Of a stretch of 64,000 bases of DNA, positions 42,815 to 52,080 are shown piece by piece; the stretch's first letter is position 1; each line of letters begins with the position of its first letter. The stretch covers positions 3,038,001-3,102,000 of the forward strand of contig NZ_CP035934.2 in NCBI RefSeq assembly GCF_003024525.3. Direction: 5' to 3'. The notes under the pieces were generated by a model that saw only the letters and a list, made by a program, of their open reading frames with translations, ran no database searches and had not been told where the DNA came from. Origin of the DNA: Acinetobacter cumulans. Its GTDB lineage: Bacteria > Pseudomonadota > Gammaproteobacteria > Pseudomonadales > Moraxellaceae. Position numbers and translations under genes: made by a program.

Positions 42815-42844
42815 TTAAAAAACCGCTTAAATGCGGTTTTTTAA
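42815..42844. terminator. Bidirectional terminator
   Basis: TTAAAAAACCGC/GCGGTTTTTTAA stem between convergent genes for two membrane proteins. Confidence 0.88.
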
Positions 42845-42885
42845 CATACGTTTTAAGTGACAAAGTTAGGTTTTGAAAATAAATC

Positions 42886-43314
42886 TTATTCCCCTTTCAA
42901 AGTCATTTTTCGTAGTGTTAACGTTTTCATCCATTGTGAAGCTAACCAAATATGCAGCACCGTTAAAATAACGTAATAAACAAAACCTACTAAAGCGACC
43001 CATTCAATTTCATATGTGCCTGTACTACAAAATAATAGACTAATCCACAACTGCACAATCACTAAAATTAAACCCACCAAAAAATGTAAAAAAGAACGCA
43101 CTAAACCCAACAACCACAAGCCAAATACACTCGATACCAAAACACCAAGCAGATATTGTCCGAGTGCCATGACCTTATGTACATCCTCTTCTGCCCGTTG
43201 GCTGTTATACCAATCATAATAAAAATCGGTTAAAAAGAATAAACTTGAAGCAACAAGCAACAGAAACTCCCAACCCAATAGTTTTAATATCTTTTTCTTC
43301 CATATAATTTTCAT
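42886..43314 (-). CDS. Membrane protein, unknown function
   Basis: A protein of 142 residues from the ATG at 43314, which has GAGG five bases upstream; the longer frame to 43353 lacks a site. Four hydrophobic segments are seen, with an aromatic FYYDWYNSQ loop after the first. No family was recognised. It is convergent with the membrane protein at 42257. Confidence 0.6.
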   Translation of the reverse strand: MKIIWKKKILKLLGWEFLLLVASSLFFLTDFYYDWYNSQRAEEDVHKVMALGQYLLGVLVSSVFGLWLLGLVRSFLHFLVGLILVIVQLWISLLFCSTGTYEIEWVALVGFVYYVILTVLHIWLASQWMKTLTLRKMTLKGE

Positions 43315-43868
43315 ACCAGCCTCAGTAATATTAACTCTTATTATTTTGATCAATCATGATCTTTAATCTAACGATTGGCATTTAAATCATGACATCATAT
43401 TTTATCTAAAAATTTACGAAGCATCCCACTCAACCTATTTTTCTGATGAAATCTCGATACTACCTATCCAAATACTGACGAAATTTTAAAAACTGGTTTA
43501 AAGCTCATTTTGGTATTTCAAATTACAAATCTTCATCATTCTTCATTTTTTGGATCATCAAAGCACCTTATTGCAAGTAAACTAAAGAGCCCGTACAACC
43601 CAAATACAAAAGCCTATTTCCAGATCAGTAACCTGAATTGGATTACACCATACACATGGTCAAAAGACACACTAACAACATAAGAGACTACAAGCTTTGT
43701 CCTAACTCTCCATTTCATCCGATGCTATTTTTTATTATTTAAACATTCGCATAAGGCAGTTATTTATCTATATTCAATGCTATACACTGTCAACATATAA
43801 AAAATATAGTCATCTTCATCTCAAATCCCTATACTCAAATACAACAACACTCAACAAGAAAGAACCTT
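43315..43868. other. Intergenic region, nothing recognised
   Basis: About 554 AT-rich bases between divergent genes. It must hold promoters for both; no repeat, RNA or small gene could be supported. Confidence 0.5.
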
Positions 43869-44258
43869 ATGAAACTAAAAGCACTCATTTTGACTGGTCT
43901 TGCGGGTCTTGCACTTAGCGCTTGTACATCTGCTCCAACAATTCCGCAAATCCAAGCTGGTGCATTACAAGAAGTCTCAAATATTGACGTCTACCCAAAT
44001 ACCACCAACAACAAAGCACAGCTCAACAAGCTAGTAGACAAATGCGTGATTGAATTTACGGGTCAGTTAGAAAATGGCAAAGTGGTAGAACAATGGACAT
44101 TTAAAGGCTTAACGCTTATATCTGCTGGCTCTGCAACCTTCGCCAAAGATGGCACCAGCACAGCAACAGGCTTTGACCTACATGCACCAGAAGTCCAAAA
44201 GAACTTCCTTGCATTACGTCATCACTTTGCAAAAGAAGCCATTTCACAATGTGACTAA
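43869..44258 (+). CDS. Small lipoprotein, unknown function
   Basis: A protein of 129 residues with a signal peptide and lipobox (LALSACTS, cysteine at residue 19). The mature part is a compact alpha/beta domain with two cysteines (KCVIEF and the terminal QCD) that could form a disulfide. No family was recognised. AAGAAAG precedes the ATG. Confidence 0.7.
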   Translation: MKLKALILTGLAGLALSACTSAPTIPQIQAGALQEVSNIDVYPNTTNNKAQLNKLVDKCVIEFTGQLENGKVVEQWTFKGLTLISAGSATFAKDGTSTATGFDLHAPEVQKNFLALRHHFAKEAISQCD

Positions 44259-44273
44259 TGTTCCGTTAAAACC

Positions 44274-44302
44274 GCATCACTCATTATCTGTATGAGTGAT
44301 GC
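44274..44302 (+). terminator. Hairpin after lipoprotein gene
   Basis: GCATCACTCAT/ATGAGTGATGC is a perfect 11-bp stem, 15 bases after the stop. It lacks a T run, so termination is likely but not certain. Confidence 0.55.
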
Positions 44303-44538
44303 CCTTATCCACCTACAGCCCAAACTCCCCCACTCAAGACTGACAATCTGTAATTTATTTACAATTCACAAGCATTGTTACCAGCCCTCCATAACTTCTC
44401 CTACAGCGTATTTGGCATGTAAAACGCTGTGTATGTTTTATCAAAAAGCGCCATTTTCAAAAAAATTGCATCTAATATCTCATCGCACACTCCGTCCTCG
44501 TACGGCGCAGTGCTCACAACAATGAGGTGTATAGAAAA

Positions 44539-45087
44539 ATGAAATTATTAAAACACAGCTTAATTGGCGCAGCTCTGCTGGTAGCTTCACCTGTCCTATT
44601 TGCAAATACAGCTATTTCTGCAAACAGCAGCACTAACGTCGCTGTGCAAGCGCAAACACCAGGCGTGTTAAACAACCTAGGCCAAGACATTAAAACGATT
44701 GCGCATAAAACAGGTGACACCGTCGTCCAAGGCGCTGAACACACCAAAGAAGCCAGCCAAGAAAAATGGGACACCACAAAAGACAAAGTCGCTGAAATTA
44801 AAGCCACTCAAGAAGCAAAAGCTGAAGAGCACAAACAGTCATTGCATGACGATGCAGAAAAAAGCCACGATCTGCTAAAATCTAAAACAGAGCAAAGCAA
44901 AAAATTTGCCTCAGATAAAAGCGAAAAAACCAAATCGTATCTAAAAAGCAAAAACCAAAAGCTGAAAGATCACATTAATCAACCACGCAGCGCAGGCTTT
45001 GACGGTGAAGGCTCAGCGCAGGTGAAAACACCTGTCGGTTCTGCAGAAATTAAAACATCTGCAAAAACTGAAGTAAGCAAAAAATAA
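44539..45087 (+). CDS. Secreted lysine-rich helical protein
   Basis: A protein of 182 residues from the ATG at 44539 (MKLLKHSLIG). A signal peptide is probably cleaved after FANA-type residues near 22. The mature part is highly charged, lysine- and glutamate-rich, and almost fully helical, with LEA/apolipoprotein-like repeats (KWDTTKDKVAEIKATQEAK). A later stretch has SAQVKTPVGSAEIKTSAK. It shares its start and style with the protein at 45299. No specific function is known. Confidence 0.7.
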   Translation: MKLLKHSLIGAALLVASPVLFANTAISANSSTNVAVQAQTPGVLNNLGQDIKTIAHKTGDTVVQGAEHTKEASQEKWDTTKDKVAEIKATQEAKAEEHKQSLHDDAEKSHDLLKSKTEQSKKFASDKSEKTKSYLKSKNQKLKDHINQPRSAGFDGEGSAQVKTPVGSAEIKTSAKTEVSKK

Positions 45088-45117
45088 GCCTGTATTAGAC
45101 TTATTTTCCCAAGCTTC

Positions 45118-45150
45118 AAACAAAGCCCTTCATTTCCGATGGGCTTTGTT
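45118..45150 (+). terminator. Terminator
   Basis: CAAAGCCC/GGGCTTTG stem followed by T-rich sequence, 30 bases after the stop of the lysine-rich protein gene. Confidence 0.78.
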
Positions 45151-45298
45151 TTTATTGCACAACACATTTAGCTTTCACTTTTCACCGTGCCAAAACGCTG
45201 CTGTATAGATTTTGCATTCAAAACTTCCTATTGCGCTTTGCTTGCTTATAATGCGTTAAGACCCTTTAAGATGAATACACGTTGAGGTTTACTGCCAC

Positions 45299-45820
45299 AT
45301 GAAATTATTAAAAACCGCAGTAGGTGTAACTTTACTGCTGGCATCTCCATTACTATTGGCGCAAACAGCAGAAACTGCACCGCAAACAGAACAGCAAAAC
45401 CAAAAACTGATTCAACCTTATGGCAAAAATCCAAACATCTTTCATGTTTGGGCCTATAAAGCCCAAGAAGGCGTGATTGGCGCGGCCAAAAATGTCGGTG
45501 AAATGACCGAGCGCGGTGTCGCAAAGGTTAAACCGTCCGTTGATCAAGCATGGGACAACACCAAAAACTTAGCATCTGGTACAGTACACAAAGTGGATGA
45601 AGGCGCAACGCAAGCGGCGCAAACAGCCAATACCAAAATTCAAGAAACCAAAGAAGCCCTAGGCGCCAAACCGCAGCAGTCTGCACCCATTGAACAGCAG
45701 CCTTTAAGTGAGCCATCTAACAATAGTAATCGTAGTAACACCATAAACCCACAGCAGCAAAGCCAATCTGTAACCAACTCAGGCTCATCAACTACGTCTT
45801 ATGCAGTCACCGATTTATAA
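45299..45820 (+). CDS. Secreted helical protein, paralogue of 44539
   Basis: A protein of 173 residues with signal peptide (MKLLKTAVGVTLLLASPLLLA) and a helical body carrying AWDNTKNLASGTVHKVDEGATQAAQ, similar in style to its upstream neighbour. The C-terminal 50 residues are low-complexity Q/S/N. A possible role in envelope or desiccation stress is inferred only from composition. It has its own terminator. Confidence 0.65.
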   Translation: MKLLKTAVGVTLLLASPLLLAQTAETAPQTEQQNQKLIQPYGKNPNIFHVWAYKAQEGVIGAAKNVGEMTERGVAKVKPSVDQAWDNTKNLASGTVHKVDEGATQAAQTANTKIQETKEALGAKPQQSAPIEQQPLSEPSNNSNRSNTINPQQQSQSVTNSGSSTTSYAVTDL

Positions 45821-45843
45821 GCCAGTGTTGTCTACACGCAAAT

Positions 45844-45872
45844 AAAAGCCCATCACACGATGGGCTTTTTTA
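45844..45872. terminator. Bidirectional terminator
   Basis: AAAAGCCCATC-ACAC-GATGGGCTTTT between convergent genes (the secreted protein and the dehydrogenase). Confidence 0.92.
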
Positions 45873-45898
45873 TAGCTATTTTTAGATTTCTAAATACA

Positions 45899-46852
45899 TT
45901 AATTCACTTTACGGATCGGCTGACCAGCCTTAAATGCTTCTGTATTTTCCACCATCTGCTGCACAATACGCTGACGTGCATCCACGCTGCCCCATGCGCT
46001 ATGCGGGGTAATGATTAAATTAGGTATAGAGGCATCCAGCAGCACATTACCTGCTTTAGGTGGCTCAACCGTCAGTACATCTGTAGCAGCGCCTGCAATT
46101 GTTCCAGCCTTCAGCGCTTCGGCTAAAGCGCTTTCATTGACCACACCACCACGGGCGCAGTTAATCACAAAGGCGCTGGCTTTCATTTTGGACAAAGCAT
46201 CCGCATCAATTAAATCGCGGGTATCTTCCGTTAACGGACAATGTAAGCTCAAAAAGTCCACTTGCGGCAGCATTTCTGCAAACGCTATACGCACAGGGCC
46301 AGCTGGACGGTTTGGCAAGGCTGCAATTTGAATCTGCATGCCAAATGCACGGGCTAAATTCGCCACGGCCTGCCCCAATTCACCATAACCCACAATGCCT
46401 AAGGTTTTGCCTGACAGCTCAATGATTGGATAATCCAGCAAACAAAATTGGTTGGCTTTGTTCCATTCGCCTTGCTGCACAGCTCGGTCATACTGACGGA
46501 AAGAAGTGGCCAAATTTAGCATCAGCATAAGGGTGTGCTGTGCAACAGCTGCCGTACCATAGCCTTGGCAATTGCAAACACTAATGCCTTGCTGCGTCGC
46601 TTGCACCAAATCAATGTTATTGGTACCTGTCGCAGAAATTAGAATCAGTTTTAAATTAGGACATTGCTGCATGGTTTGCGCATCAATCACTACTTTGTTG
46701 CTAATAATCACATCCACATTTTGCACACGCGATAACAACTGCTCAGCACTGGTACGTTCATACAGCTGTAAATCATCAAAGACCGCATGTAGCGCACTAA
46801 AATCTAAGTCGTCTTTATCTAAAGATGCGTAATCTAAATATACCGCCTTCAT
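45899..46852 (-). CDS. D-2-hydroxyacid dehydrogenase (glycerate/hydroxypyruvate type)
   Basis: An NAD-dependent enzyme of 317 residues. The Rossmann motif is GIVGYGELGQAVA, and the catalytic arginine (NCARGGVVNE), glutamate (TVEPP) and histidine (ITPHSAWGS) are all present. The GYGTAAVAQHTLMLML segment fits the glycerate dehydrogenase (HprA) branch, which reduces hydroxypyruvate. Substrate choice is inferred. It is a single-gene unit. Confidence 0.88.
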   Translation of the reverse strand: MKAVYLDYASLDKDDLDFSALHAVFDDLQLYERTSAEQLLSRVQNVDVIISNKVVIDAQTMQQCPNLKLILISATGTNNIDLVQATQQGISVCNCQGYGTAAVAQHTLMLMLNLATSFRQYDRAVQQGEWNKANQFCLLDYPIIELSGKTLGIVGYGELGQAVANLARAFGMQIQIAALPNRPAGPVRIAFAEMLPQVDFLSLHCPLTEDTRDLIDADALSKMKASAFVINCARGGVVNESALAEALKAGTIAGAATDVLTVEPPKAGNVLLDASIPNLIITPHSAWGSVDARQRIVQQMVENTEAFKAGQPIRKVN

Positions 46853-46959
46853 GTGCTTTCCTTAAATGAGATGGGGTTAATGCATAAAATGGGCTGTTTT
46901 GCATTTAATCTAACAACGCGTGAAGATTCAAGAAAAACACATCGCTTTAACATACAAAA

Positions 46960-46983
46960 AAAACCCGCTATTTAGCGGGTTTA
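46960..46983 (-). terminator. Terminator overlapping the end of a coding region
   Basis: On the minus strand, AAACCCGCT-AAAT-AGCGGGTTT is followed by T. The rising arm encodes the last residues (KPAK) of the small membrane protein, and its TAG stop lies between loop and falling arm. Confidence 0.85.
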
Positions 46984-47174
46984 TCTAGATGATAACGGAT
47001 CGTGCTTCGAATCCGAATGACCACATAAACACTTAAAGCCAACATAATCATGAGAGCTACGGTCAAAACCGTGGCTGAAGATTCTGCTTGAACTAAGTCC
47101 TCAGCATAGATCATCGGTGAATAGCTCATGCTGAGCAATGAACAACATACAGCAAGCATCAGTGGAGATTGCAT
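46968..47174 (-). CDS. Small exported membrane protein
   Basis: A protein of 68 residues from the ATG at 47174, which has GAGGA seven bases upstream; a frame to 47222 is less likely. A signal-like segment (about 1-25) ends near IYAED, followed by a second hydrophobic helix (about 30-50) and a basic C-terminus. The function is unknown. Its 3' end lies inside its own terminator. Confidence 0.6.
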   Translation of the reverse strand: MQSPLMLAVCCSLLSMSYSPMIYAEDLVQAESSATVLTVALMIMLALSVYVVIRIRSTIRYHLDKPAK

Positions 47175-47286
47175 ACTGCTTTCCTCGCTTTTAATTTCAT
47201 CCTTGGTCGATAGGCCGTCCATCTATTGCCTATATTTCAACCATAGCATTCCAAATTAAAAAAGCAAGTCTCTCCCTGCCAAGGTC

Positions 47287-48561
47287 TTAGATCTGTCCTT
47301 CAGGTTGTGCTACAAATTGGCCGTCACTATGTAAATCTTCAGCCATGCTGGTTGCACCAAATTCGTCTGTACTCAAATACTGCGCTTTATACGCCAATGC
47401 GTAATAGTCACTGTATTTCTTCATCAGCAATGGATGATGTCCTACTGGTACAGCTTCTTCTGTACGAATCAGTTTCATCATCTGCCGATCATTCATCACC
47501 ACAATCAATGCTTGATCATTCCACACAATTTGCACGAGGCCATTGCCTTTGGCATAAACTGGAATCAGAAATTTATGATTTAAAGCGATGGCGCTGGCAG
47601 CATAACTTTCGAGCTTTTGGCTAATGACATTAAAGACCAAACCGTGCCCAAAGCGGTCGCGCAAAATACTACGCTTTTCTTGTGGCATGGTCACTTCAAT
47701 ACCCAGCTTACTGAGGTCTTGCTGGTCGACTTGCTTGTTGCGCAGTAATTCACGCAAGATCACTTGTTTCTGCTTGGCATCAAAAAACTGACCATCTAAC
47801 ATTAAGTCATTATTTTTTAAAATTTTACCCAAAGCGATCGGATGACGTGGCAATAAGGTTTCAATCACTTTACGGTAATAGAACTTACTGTTCTTTTTCA
47901 CCTTACGCATGCTTTGGTAAAAATAACCTGCATCAAAAGGATGGCGAATTAGGTCATGGACCAATGCCGAACTTGCTAACACCGCAATTGCATCATGATT
48001 GGTATAAGGCAAATGTAAGTATTTTGCACTTGGTAACAGTGGCTTTAAGCATTCCACATGGGCACGATCTGCTGCATAGTAAGGATCATAAATAATGATG
48101 TATTCACGCGATGGCGCTACATCACCCAACTGTACGCGCATGTTGCTATTCAGCTCTGGCTGATAAAACATGTTATAGCGTGGATCTTCAACATCTGTCG
48201 GATCAATCGAGAATTGTGGCACCATGGCCACCACACGTTGAACATTCAGCAAGTTAGAATATTTAATCGCAGCATAGCCACCCATTGAACCGCCATAAGC
48301 AATGCGGGTCGCAAACGGTGCGATCCAGCTTTGAATCTGCTCAAACATGGCCAACATAGACTGTTCAGGAAACCATGATTTCTGCTTAGGCATAATACCA
48401 ATCACATTAAAATCATATTTATGCAATGACTTTTCTGCATTGATGCTATTGCCCTTGGCACGTGTAATCAAATCGCCAAATGAGAACACCAATTCATTTG
48501 AAGTGCCTTTTAAAAAAATAACCCGTATTTGGTCATCTTCAAAAATAATCTCTTTATCCAT
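47287..48561 (-). CDS. Alpha/beta-hydrolase-like protein with unknown C-terminal domain
   Basis: A protein of 424 residues. The N-terminal half (about 1-205) is an alpha/beta-hydrolase-like domain with nucleophile S92 in YGGSMGGYAA, D159 in IIYDPYY and H189 in YTNHDA, all plausibly a catalytic triad. The C-terminal half (about 210-424) contains a tandem pair of short helical segments and a beta-rich end and was not recognised. Related proteins occur in surface polysaccharide loci, but no such genes are near. The substrate is unknown. Confidence 0.65.
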   Translation of the reverse strand: MDKEIIFEDDQIRVIFLKGTSNELVFSFGDLITRAKGNSINAEKSLHKYDFNVIGIMPKQKSWFPEQSMLAMFEQIQSWIAPFATRIAYGGSMGGYAAIKYSNLLNVQRVVAMVPQFSIDPTDVEDPRYNMFYQPELNSNMRVQLGDVAPSREYIIIYDPYYAADRAHVECLKPLLPSAKYLHLPYTNHDAIAVLASSALVHDLIRHPFDAGYFYQSMRKVKKNSKFYYRKVIETLLPRHPIALGKILKNNDLMLDGQFFDAKQKQVILRELLRNKQVDQQDLSKLGIEVTMPQEKRSILRDRFGHGLVFNVISQKLESYAASAIALNHKFLIPVYAKGNGLVQIVWNDQALIVVMNDRQMMKLIRTEEAVPVGHHPLLMKKYSDYYALAYKAQYLSTDEFGATSMAEDLHSDGQFVAQPEGQI

Positions 48562-48675
48562 CGTTGTCCTGTTTAAAAAATCCTTTTTTTGCTGATGTCA
48601 CCAAGTTGCAATCTGCTGGCAAAAACTCGCCCGCATAAGAGTATGCTATTTTATAACGGTGATAAGGATTAAAAA

Positions 48676-49461
48676 GTGCAGAATATGACACAATCACTCC
48701 ATCCTGCTGCAGAAAAAGGCTTCGGTGCAGGCGCGAGCCTCTACCAAAATGTCCGTCCAGATTATCCTAAAGCCATTAGCGCATGGCTAAAAGCGACGCT
48801 TGGGCTACATACCAATGATCTTTTACTGGACCTCGGTGCAGGTACGGGAAAATTTCTCCCCTACCTAAAGACCATAAGCACGCAGATATTCGCTGTCGAC
48901 CCTGTAGAAGCAATGCTCACGCAATTGCATCTTGCTCATCCTGATGTTCAGACGCTACAAGCCATGAGTGATCAATTGCCTATAACTGATCAGTCTGTAC
49001 GTGCTGTGTTTTGTGCACAATCATTTCATTGGTTCGCCACGCACGATACTTTAGCTGAACTGCATCGCGTGTTGCAAAGTCATGGTCATTTGGTGCTCAT
49101 TTGGAATCAACGTGATATTGAGGTTGATTGGGTCAAAGCACTGGCAGATGAAATCTTTCCACTTGAAGGCGATACCCCGCGTTACCATAGTGGGCAGTGG
49201 CAAAAAGTATTTTCACAGCAAGCCTATTTCCACTTACAAGATCAAACCACCTTTCGCCAATTACATCATGGTACAGTAGAACAGGTTGTCTCCAAGCGCT
49301 TATTGTCGACCAGCTTTATTGCCGCTTTGCCTGATGCCGAGCAACAAGGTTTAAAACAACGCTTTGAACACATTGTGTATGACTACACAGGCAAGCAAGT
49401 ACAAGATGAAATTGATTTTCCATACACCACACATGTGTATGTCTTTAAAAAAAATGATTAG
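48676..49461 (+). CDS. Class I SAM-dependent methyltransferase
   Basis: A protein of 261 residues. Motif I is LLDLGAGTGKFLPYL, followed by VDPVEAML and a post-motif PITDQSVRAVFCAQSFHWF, as in UbiE/Methyltransf_11 proteins. The GTG at 48676 with AAGGA seven bases upstream is a probable start; the ATG at 48685 is the alternative. It precedes a lipoprotein gene by eight bases, so they may be co-transcribed. The substrate is unknown. Confidence 0.85.
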   Translation: MQNMTQSLHPAAEKGFGAGASLYQNVRPDYPKAISAWLKATLGLHTNDLLLDLGAGTGKFLPYLKTISTQIFAVDPVEAMLTQLHLAHPDVQTLQAMSDQLPITDQSVRAVFCAQSFHWFATHDTLAELHRVLQSHGHLVLIWNQRDIEVDWVKALADEIFPLEGDTPRYHSGQWQKVFSQQAYFHLQDQTTFRQLHHGTVEQVVSKRLLSTSFIAALPDAEQQGLKQRFEHIVYDYTGKQVQDEIDFPYTTHVYVFKKND

Positions 49462-49469
49462 GGCGAGTT

Positions 49470-50072
49470 ATGCATTACATGGTTAAATTTTTGGCGATAC
49501 CTGTACTCTTAGGTACGACATTTTTCATGCACGGTTGCGAACAAAAAAAGACAGCTCAGCAACCAGAAGCAGAGACGAGCGCTGACGATCGTATTATGAA
49601 AGAGCTGGCTTCTGAGCCGGTCAAAAGTTTTGCTAAAACCGCACAAGATCCAGATGATATTCGCGCACTACGAGACTATGACCAACGCTTTACCGCAGTC
49701 AGTGATGAGATGGAAGATGAGCTGATGCAGATGAAAGAAAGTGGCTCGCTCAGTCCCGAATTTGCTGCCGAACGCAAACGTGACAATATTCAATCGGCCT
49801 TAAGCATGCTTAAGGAATTAGACCTTAAAACCGAACAAGGTCGCTATATCCAAGGCTTGATGTATCAATATTGGAATCAGCAACAACAACTTCAATTGGC
49901 TGAAGCACAGGTAACTAACAAAGACGAAAATGCGGTTTCGAGTGCCCATGTCAAAGGTTTAGGCCAGTTTATTCATGCACAAGAGCAGCTTGATCACTGG
50001 CAAGCTCAATACCCAGAACTGGCACAACTCAATACACAAGCTGCGAGTGATGTTGCCACATCAGCTCCTTAA
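49470..50072 (+). CDS. Lipoprotein, unknown function
   Basis: A protein of 200 residues with a signal peptide and lipobox (FFMHGCEQ, cysteine at about residue 23). The mature part is acidic, helical and rich in Q/E, with a likely coiled coil around 60-150. No domain was recognised. It follows the methyltransferase gene closely. Confidence 0.7.
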   Translation: MHYMVKFLAIPVLLGTTFFMHGCEQKKTAQQPEAETSADDRIMKELASEPVKSFAKTAQDPDDIRALRDYDQRFTAVSDEMEDELMQMKESGSLSPEFAAERKRDNIQSALSMLKELDLKTEQGRYIQGLMYQYWNQQQQLQLAEAQVTNKDENAVSSAHVKGLGQFIHAQEQLDHWQAQYPELAQLNTQAASDVATSAP

Positions 50073-50082
50073 TCTAGAACAC

Positions 50083-50110
50083 AAAAAGGGTTCTACATGA
50101 ACCCTTTTTT
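50083..50110. terminator. Bidirectional terminator
   Basis: AAAAAGGGTTC-TACAT-GAACCCTTTTT between the lipoprotein gene and the convergent flavoprotein gene. Confidence 0.92.
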
Positions 50111-50139
50111 ACTCAGTTATAAGTCAACTTAAAGCCACA

Positions 50140-51342
50140 TCAGTCTTGATGCAAATAGGCGTGTACGCCTTCACCTGCCGCGCGACCCGTCGCGAAACAA
50201 GCCGTAAGCAAATAGCCCCCAGTTGGCGCGTCCCAATCTAACATTTCACCTGCACAAAATAAGCCAGACTGCTGCTTGAGTTGTAACTGTTCAGAGAGTG
50301 CTTCGCGCTTCACACCACCCGCACAGCTAATCGCCTCAGCGATAGGACGAAAACCTGTTAATGGAATACATAAAGCTTTAATCTGCTGTGCCAATGCTTC
50401 TGGCTGTGACCAAAGTGCCTTAGGCACTAACTCACGAACCAATGCAGCTTTAGCACTGTCTAGGCTAGCTTTGCGCCACACATTACTTTGTGACTGCTTT
50501 TTATTGGGCTGCAGTTTTTGCGCCAATTGTTGCACCGACACTTCTGGCATTAAATCCAAATAAAGTGTCATGCCTTGAGTCGCTTTAAGCATCGCCCTTA
50601 AAGCTCGACCTTGTTTATAAATCAGACCACTCTCTAAACCATAATGACTGATCACAATATCACCCATCGTACGCTCGCCTGCACCCACCCAAGCCTCTAC
50701 ACGCTTTAAGGGTTGGCCAAACACTGGTTGCATATATTGCGACCACGCCCGCTCTACGCCTGCATTACTGGCTTGAAAGGGTTCAATACTGTCGGCTTGT
50801 AACCAAGATTGCCATGCACCATCACTTCCGAGTTGCGACCACGACACAGCACCACAAGCTAAAACCATTGCATCAAAAGTTTCAGTCCGTGTTTCGTTCT
50901 GTTTTAAATCCAGTACCGTTAAATCTTGAGCCTCTAAGGCTGTCACTTGATGGCGATAATGAAAGCTTACACCATGCTCCACGAGACGCTTTAGCCATGC
51001 GCGCAACAAAGGCGCAGCTTTCATTTCAATGGGAAACACACGACCTGAAGAGCCAATATATGATTCGATCCCAAGCCCCTTCATCCAATCTTGAATCCAA
51101 TTGGCATCCCACTGCCGCACCCAAGGTGCAAGCCATTCTGCTTGGTCATAACGCTGAATAAATTGGGCTACAGGTTCTGCATGTGAAATATTTAAACCCG
51201 TCTTGCCTGCCATTAAAAACTTACGGGCAGCCGATGGCTTCTGTTCATAGACATGCACCTCATAAGCATATTGGCTCAGAACTTCAGCAGCCATTAAACC
51301 TGCTGGGCCAGCGCCAATAATGGCAACACGCTGTTTCATCAT
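50140..51342 (-). CDS. HI0933-family flavoprotein (TIGR03862 type)
   Basis: An FAD-dependent protein of 400 residues. The N-terminal dinucleotide motif is VAIIGAGPAGLMAAEVL. The family signature KFLMAGKTGLNISH follows at about residues 41-54, and a C-terminal FCAGEMLDWDAPTGGYLL closes the FAD site. Members are widespread but of unknown function. It overlaps the TrmB-like gene by four bases and is co-transcribed with it. Confidence 0.87.
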   Translation of the reverse strand: MMKQRVAIIGAGPAGLMAAEVLSQYAYEVHVYEQKPSAARKFLMAGKTGLNISHAEPVAQFIQRYDQAEWLAPWVRQWDANWIQDWMKGLGIESYIGSSGRVFPIEMKAAPLLRAWLKRLVEHGVSFHYRHQVTALEAQDLTVLDLKQNETRTETFDAMVLACGAVSWSQLGSDGAWQSWLQADSIEPFQASNAGVERAWSQYMQPVFGQPLKRVEAWVGAGERTMGDIVISHYGLESGLIYKQGRALRAMLKATQGMTLYLDLMPEVSVQQLAQKLQPNKKQSQSNVWRKASLDSAKAALVRELVPKALWSQPEALAQQIKALCIPLTGFRPIAEAISCAGGVKREALSEQLQLKQQSGLFCAGEMLDWDAPTGGYLLTACFATGRAAGEGVHAYLHQD

Positions 51343-51989
51343 TCTGCTTCATTCTGCGTTGTGCTTGCAGTCTGACCCTGCAAAGGCTGAAAGTCATCAA
51401 AACGCGTTTGATAAGATGCAGGCTTGCTAATAATCAATTGCTGACACAACTCACCACGCTCTAAGTATTTAATTTCAAAGTGTGTACGAGCCGAATCAGC
51501 AGCGATAACTTCTTTAACAAAAGGCAACTTCCACACATCAATCAACTGCTGCTGCGCTTCAGCAATATATTCAGGAATATTACTGGCCAAAGTAATCGTA
51601 CCGCCCACCTCTAAACGTGACAGTAAAAACTCAAAAAAAGGCATATTTAACCAGCGCTGTGCTGGATTATGTGGCTCTGGGTTCGGATATAAAATAAAAA
51701 ATTGCTGCACTTGTGCAGGAAATAATGCATGAACCACCCAAGGCAAGGCATCCGCATGAATCGCTTGTAAATTTTTTTGACCTTCTATGCCATGTTGCTT
51801 TTGCATCGCAATAAATTTTTCACGTGTACGTTCCACAGCAATTAGTTGCTTATCCGGGTTGGATGCACTAAACAATAACGCGTGTTTCCCTTTGCCGGCA
51901 CCAATTTCCACACAAATCGGTTGATTGGCAATAGCTTGGAAATCACGAGGTGCATGCATGCGCTGCGCTTGAAATTGACGAATCGGCAT
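51339..51989 (-). CDS. TrmB-like tRNA methyltransferase
   Basis: A SAM methyltransferase of 216 residues with VEIGAGKGKHALL (motif I), AVERTREKF, then an ILYPNPEPHNPAQRW motif in place of the usual TrmB PDPWPKKRHHKRR. The C-terminal FEIKYLERGE resembles the TrmB end. It looks like a second, shorter TrmB-family paralogue rather than the main m7G46 enzyme. Confidence in the exact modification is low. Confidence 0.7.
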   Translation of the reverse strand: MPIRQFQAQRMHAPRDFQAIANQPICVEIGAGKGKHALLFSASNPDKQLIAVERTREKFIAMQKQHGIEGQKNLQAIHADALPWVVHALFPAQVQQFFILYPNPEPHNPAQRWLNMPFFEFLLSRLEVGGTITLASNIPEYIAEAQQQLIDVWKLPFVKEVIAADSARTHFEIKYLERGELCQQLIISKPASYQTRFDDFQPLQGQTASTTQNEAE

Positions 51990-52080
51990 AATCAGATCAA
52001 ACTAATAAAAACCGTACAAGTCTAACAAGTGTCGCGGTTTTTGCCTAATTGAATCATTTGCTCTGCTTGGAGTCGCCACT

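Noticed and set aside
43315..43868. Search for a small RNA or hidden gene in a long gap
   Set aside because: No open frame, hairpin or promoter pair was convincing; only AT-rich sequence is seen.
44292..44525. 77-residue frame between the lipoprotein and lysine-rich protein genes
   Set aside because: It has no ribosome site, overlaps a hairpin and shows no signal peptide or domain.
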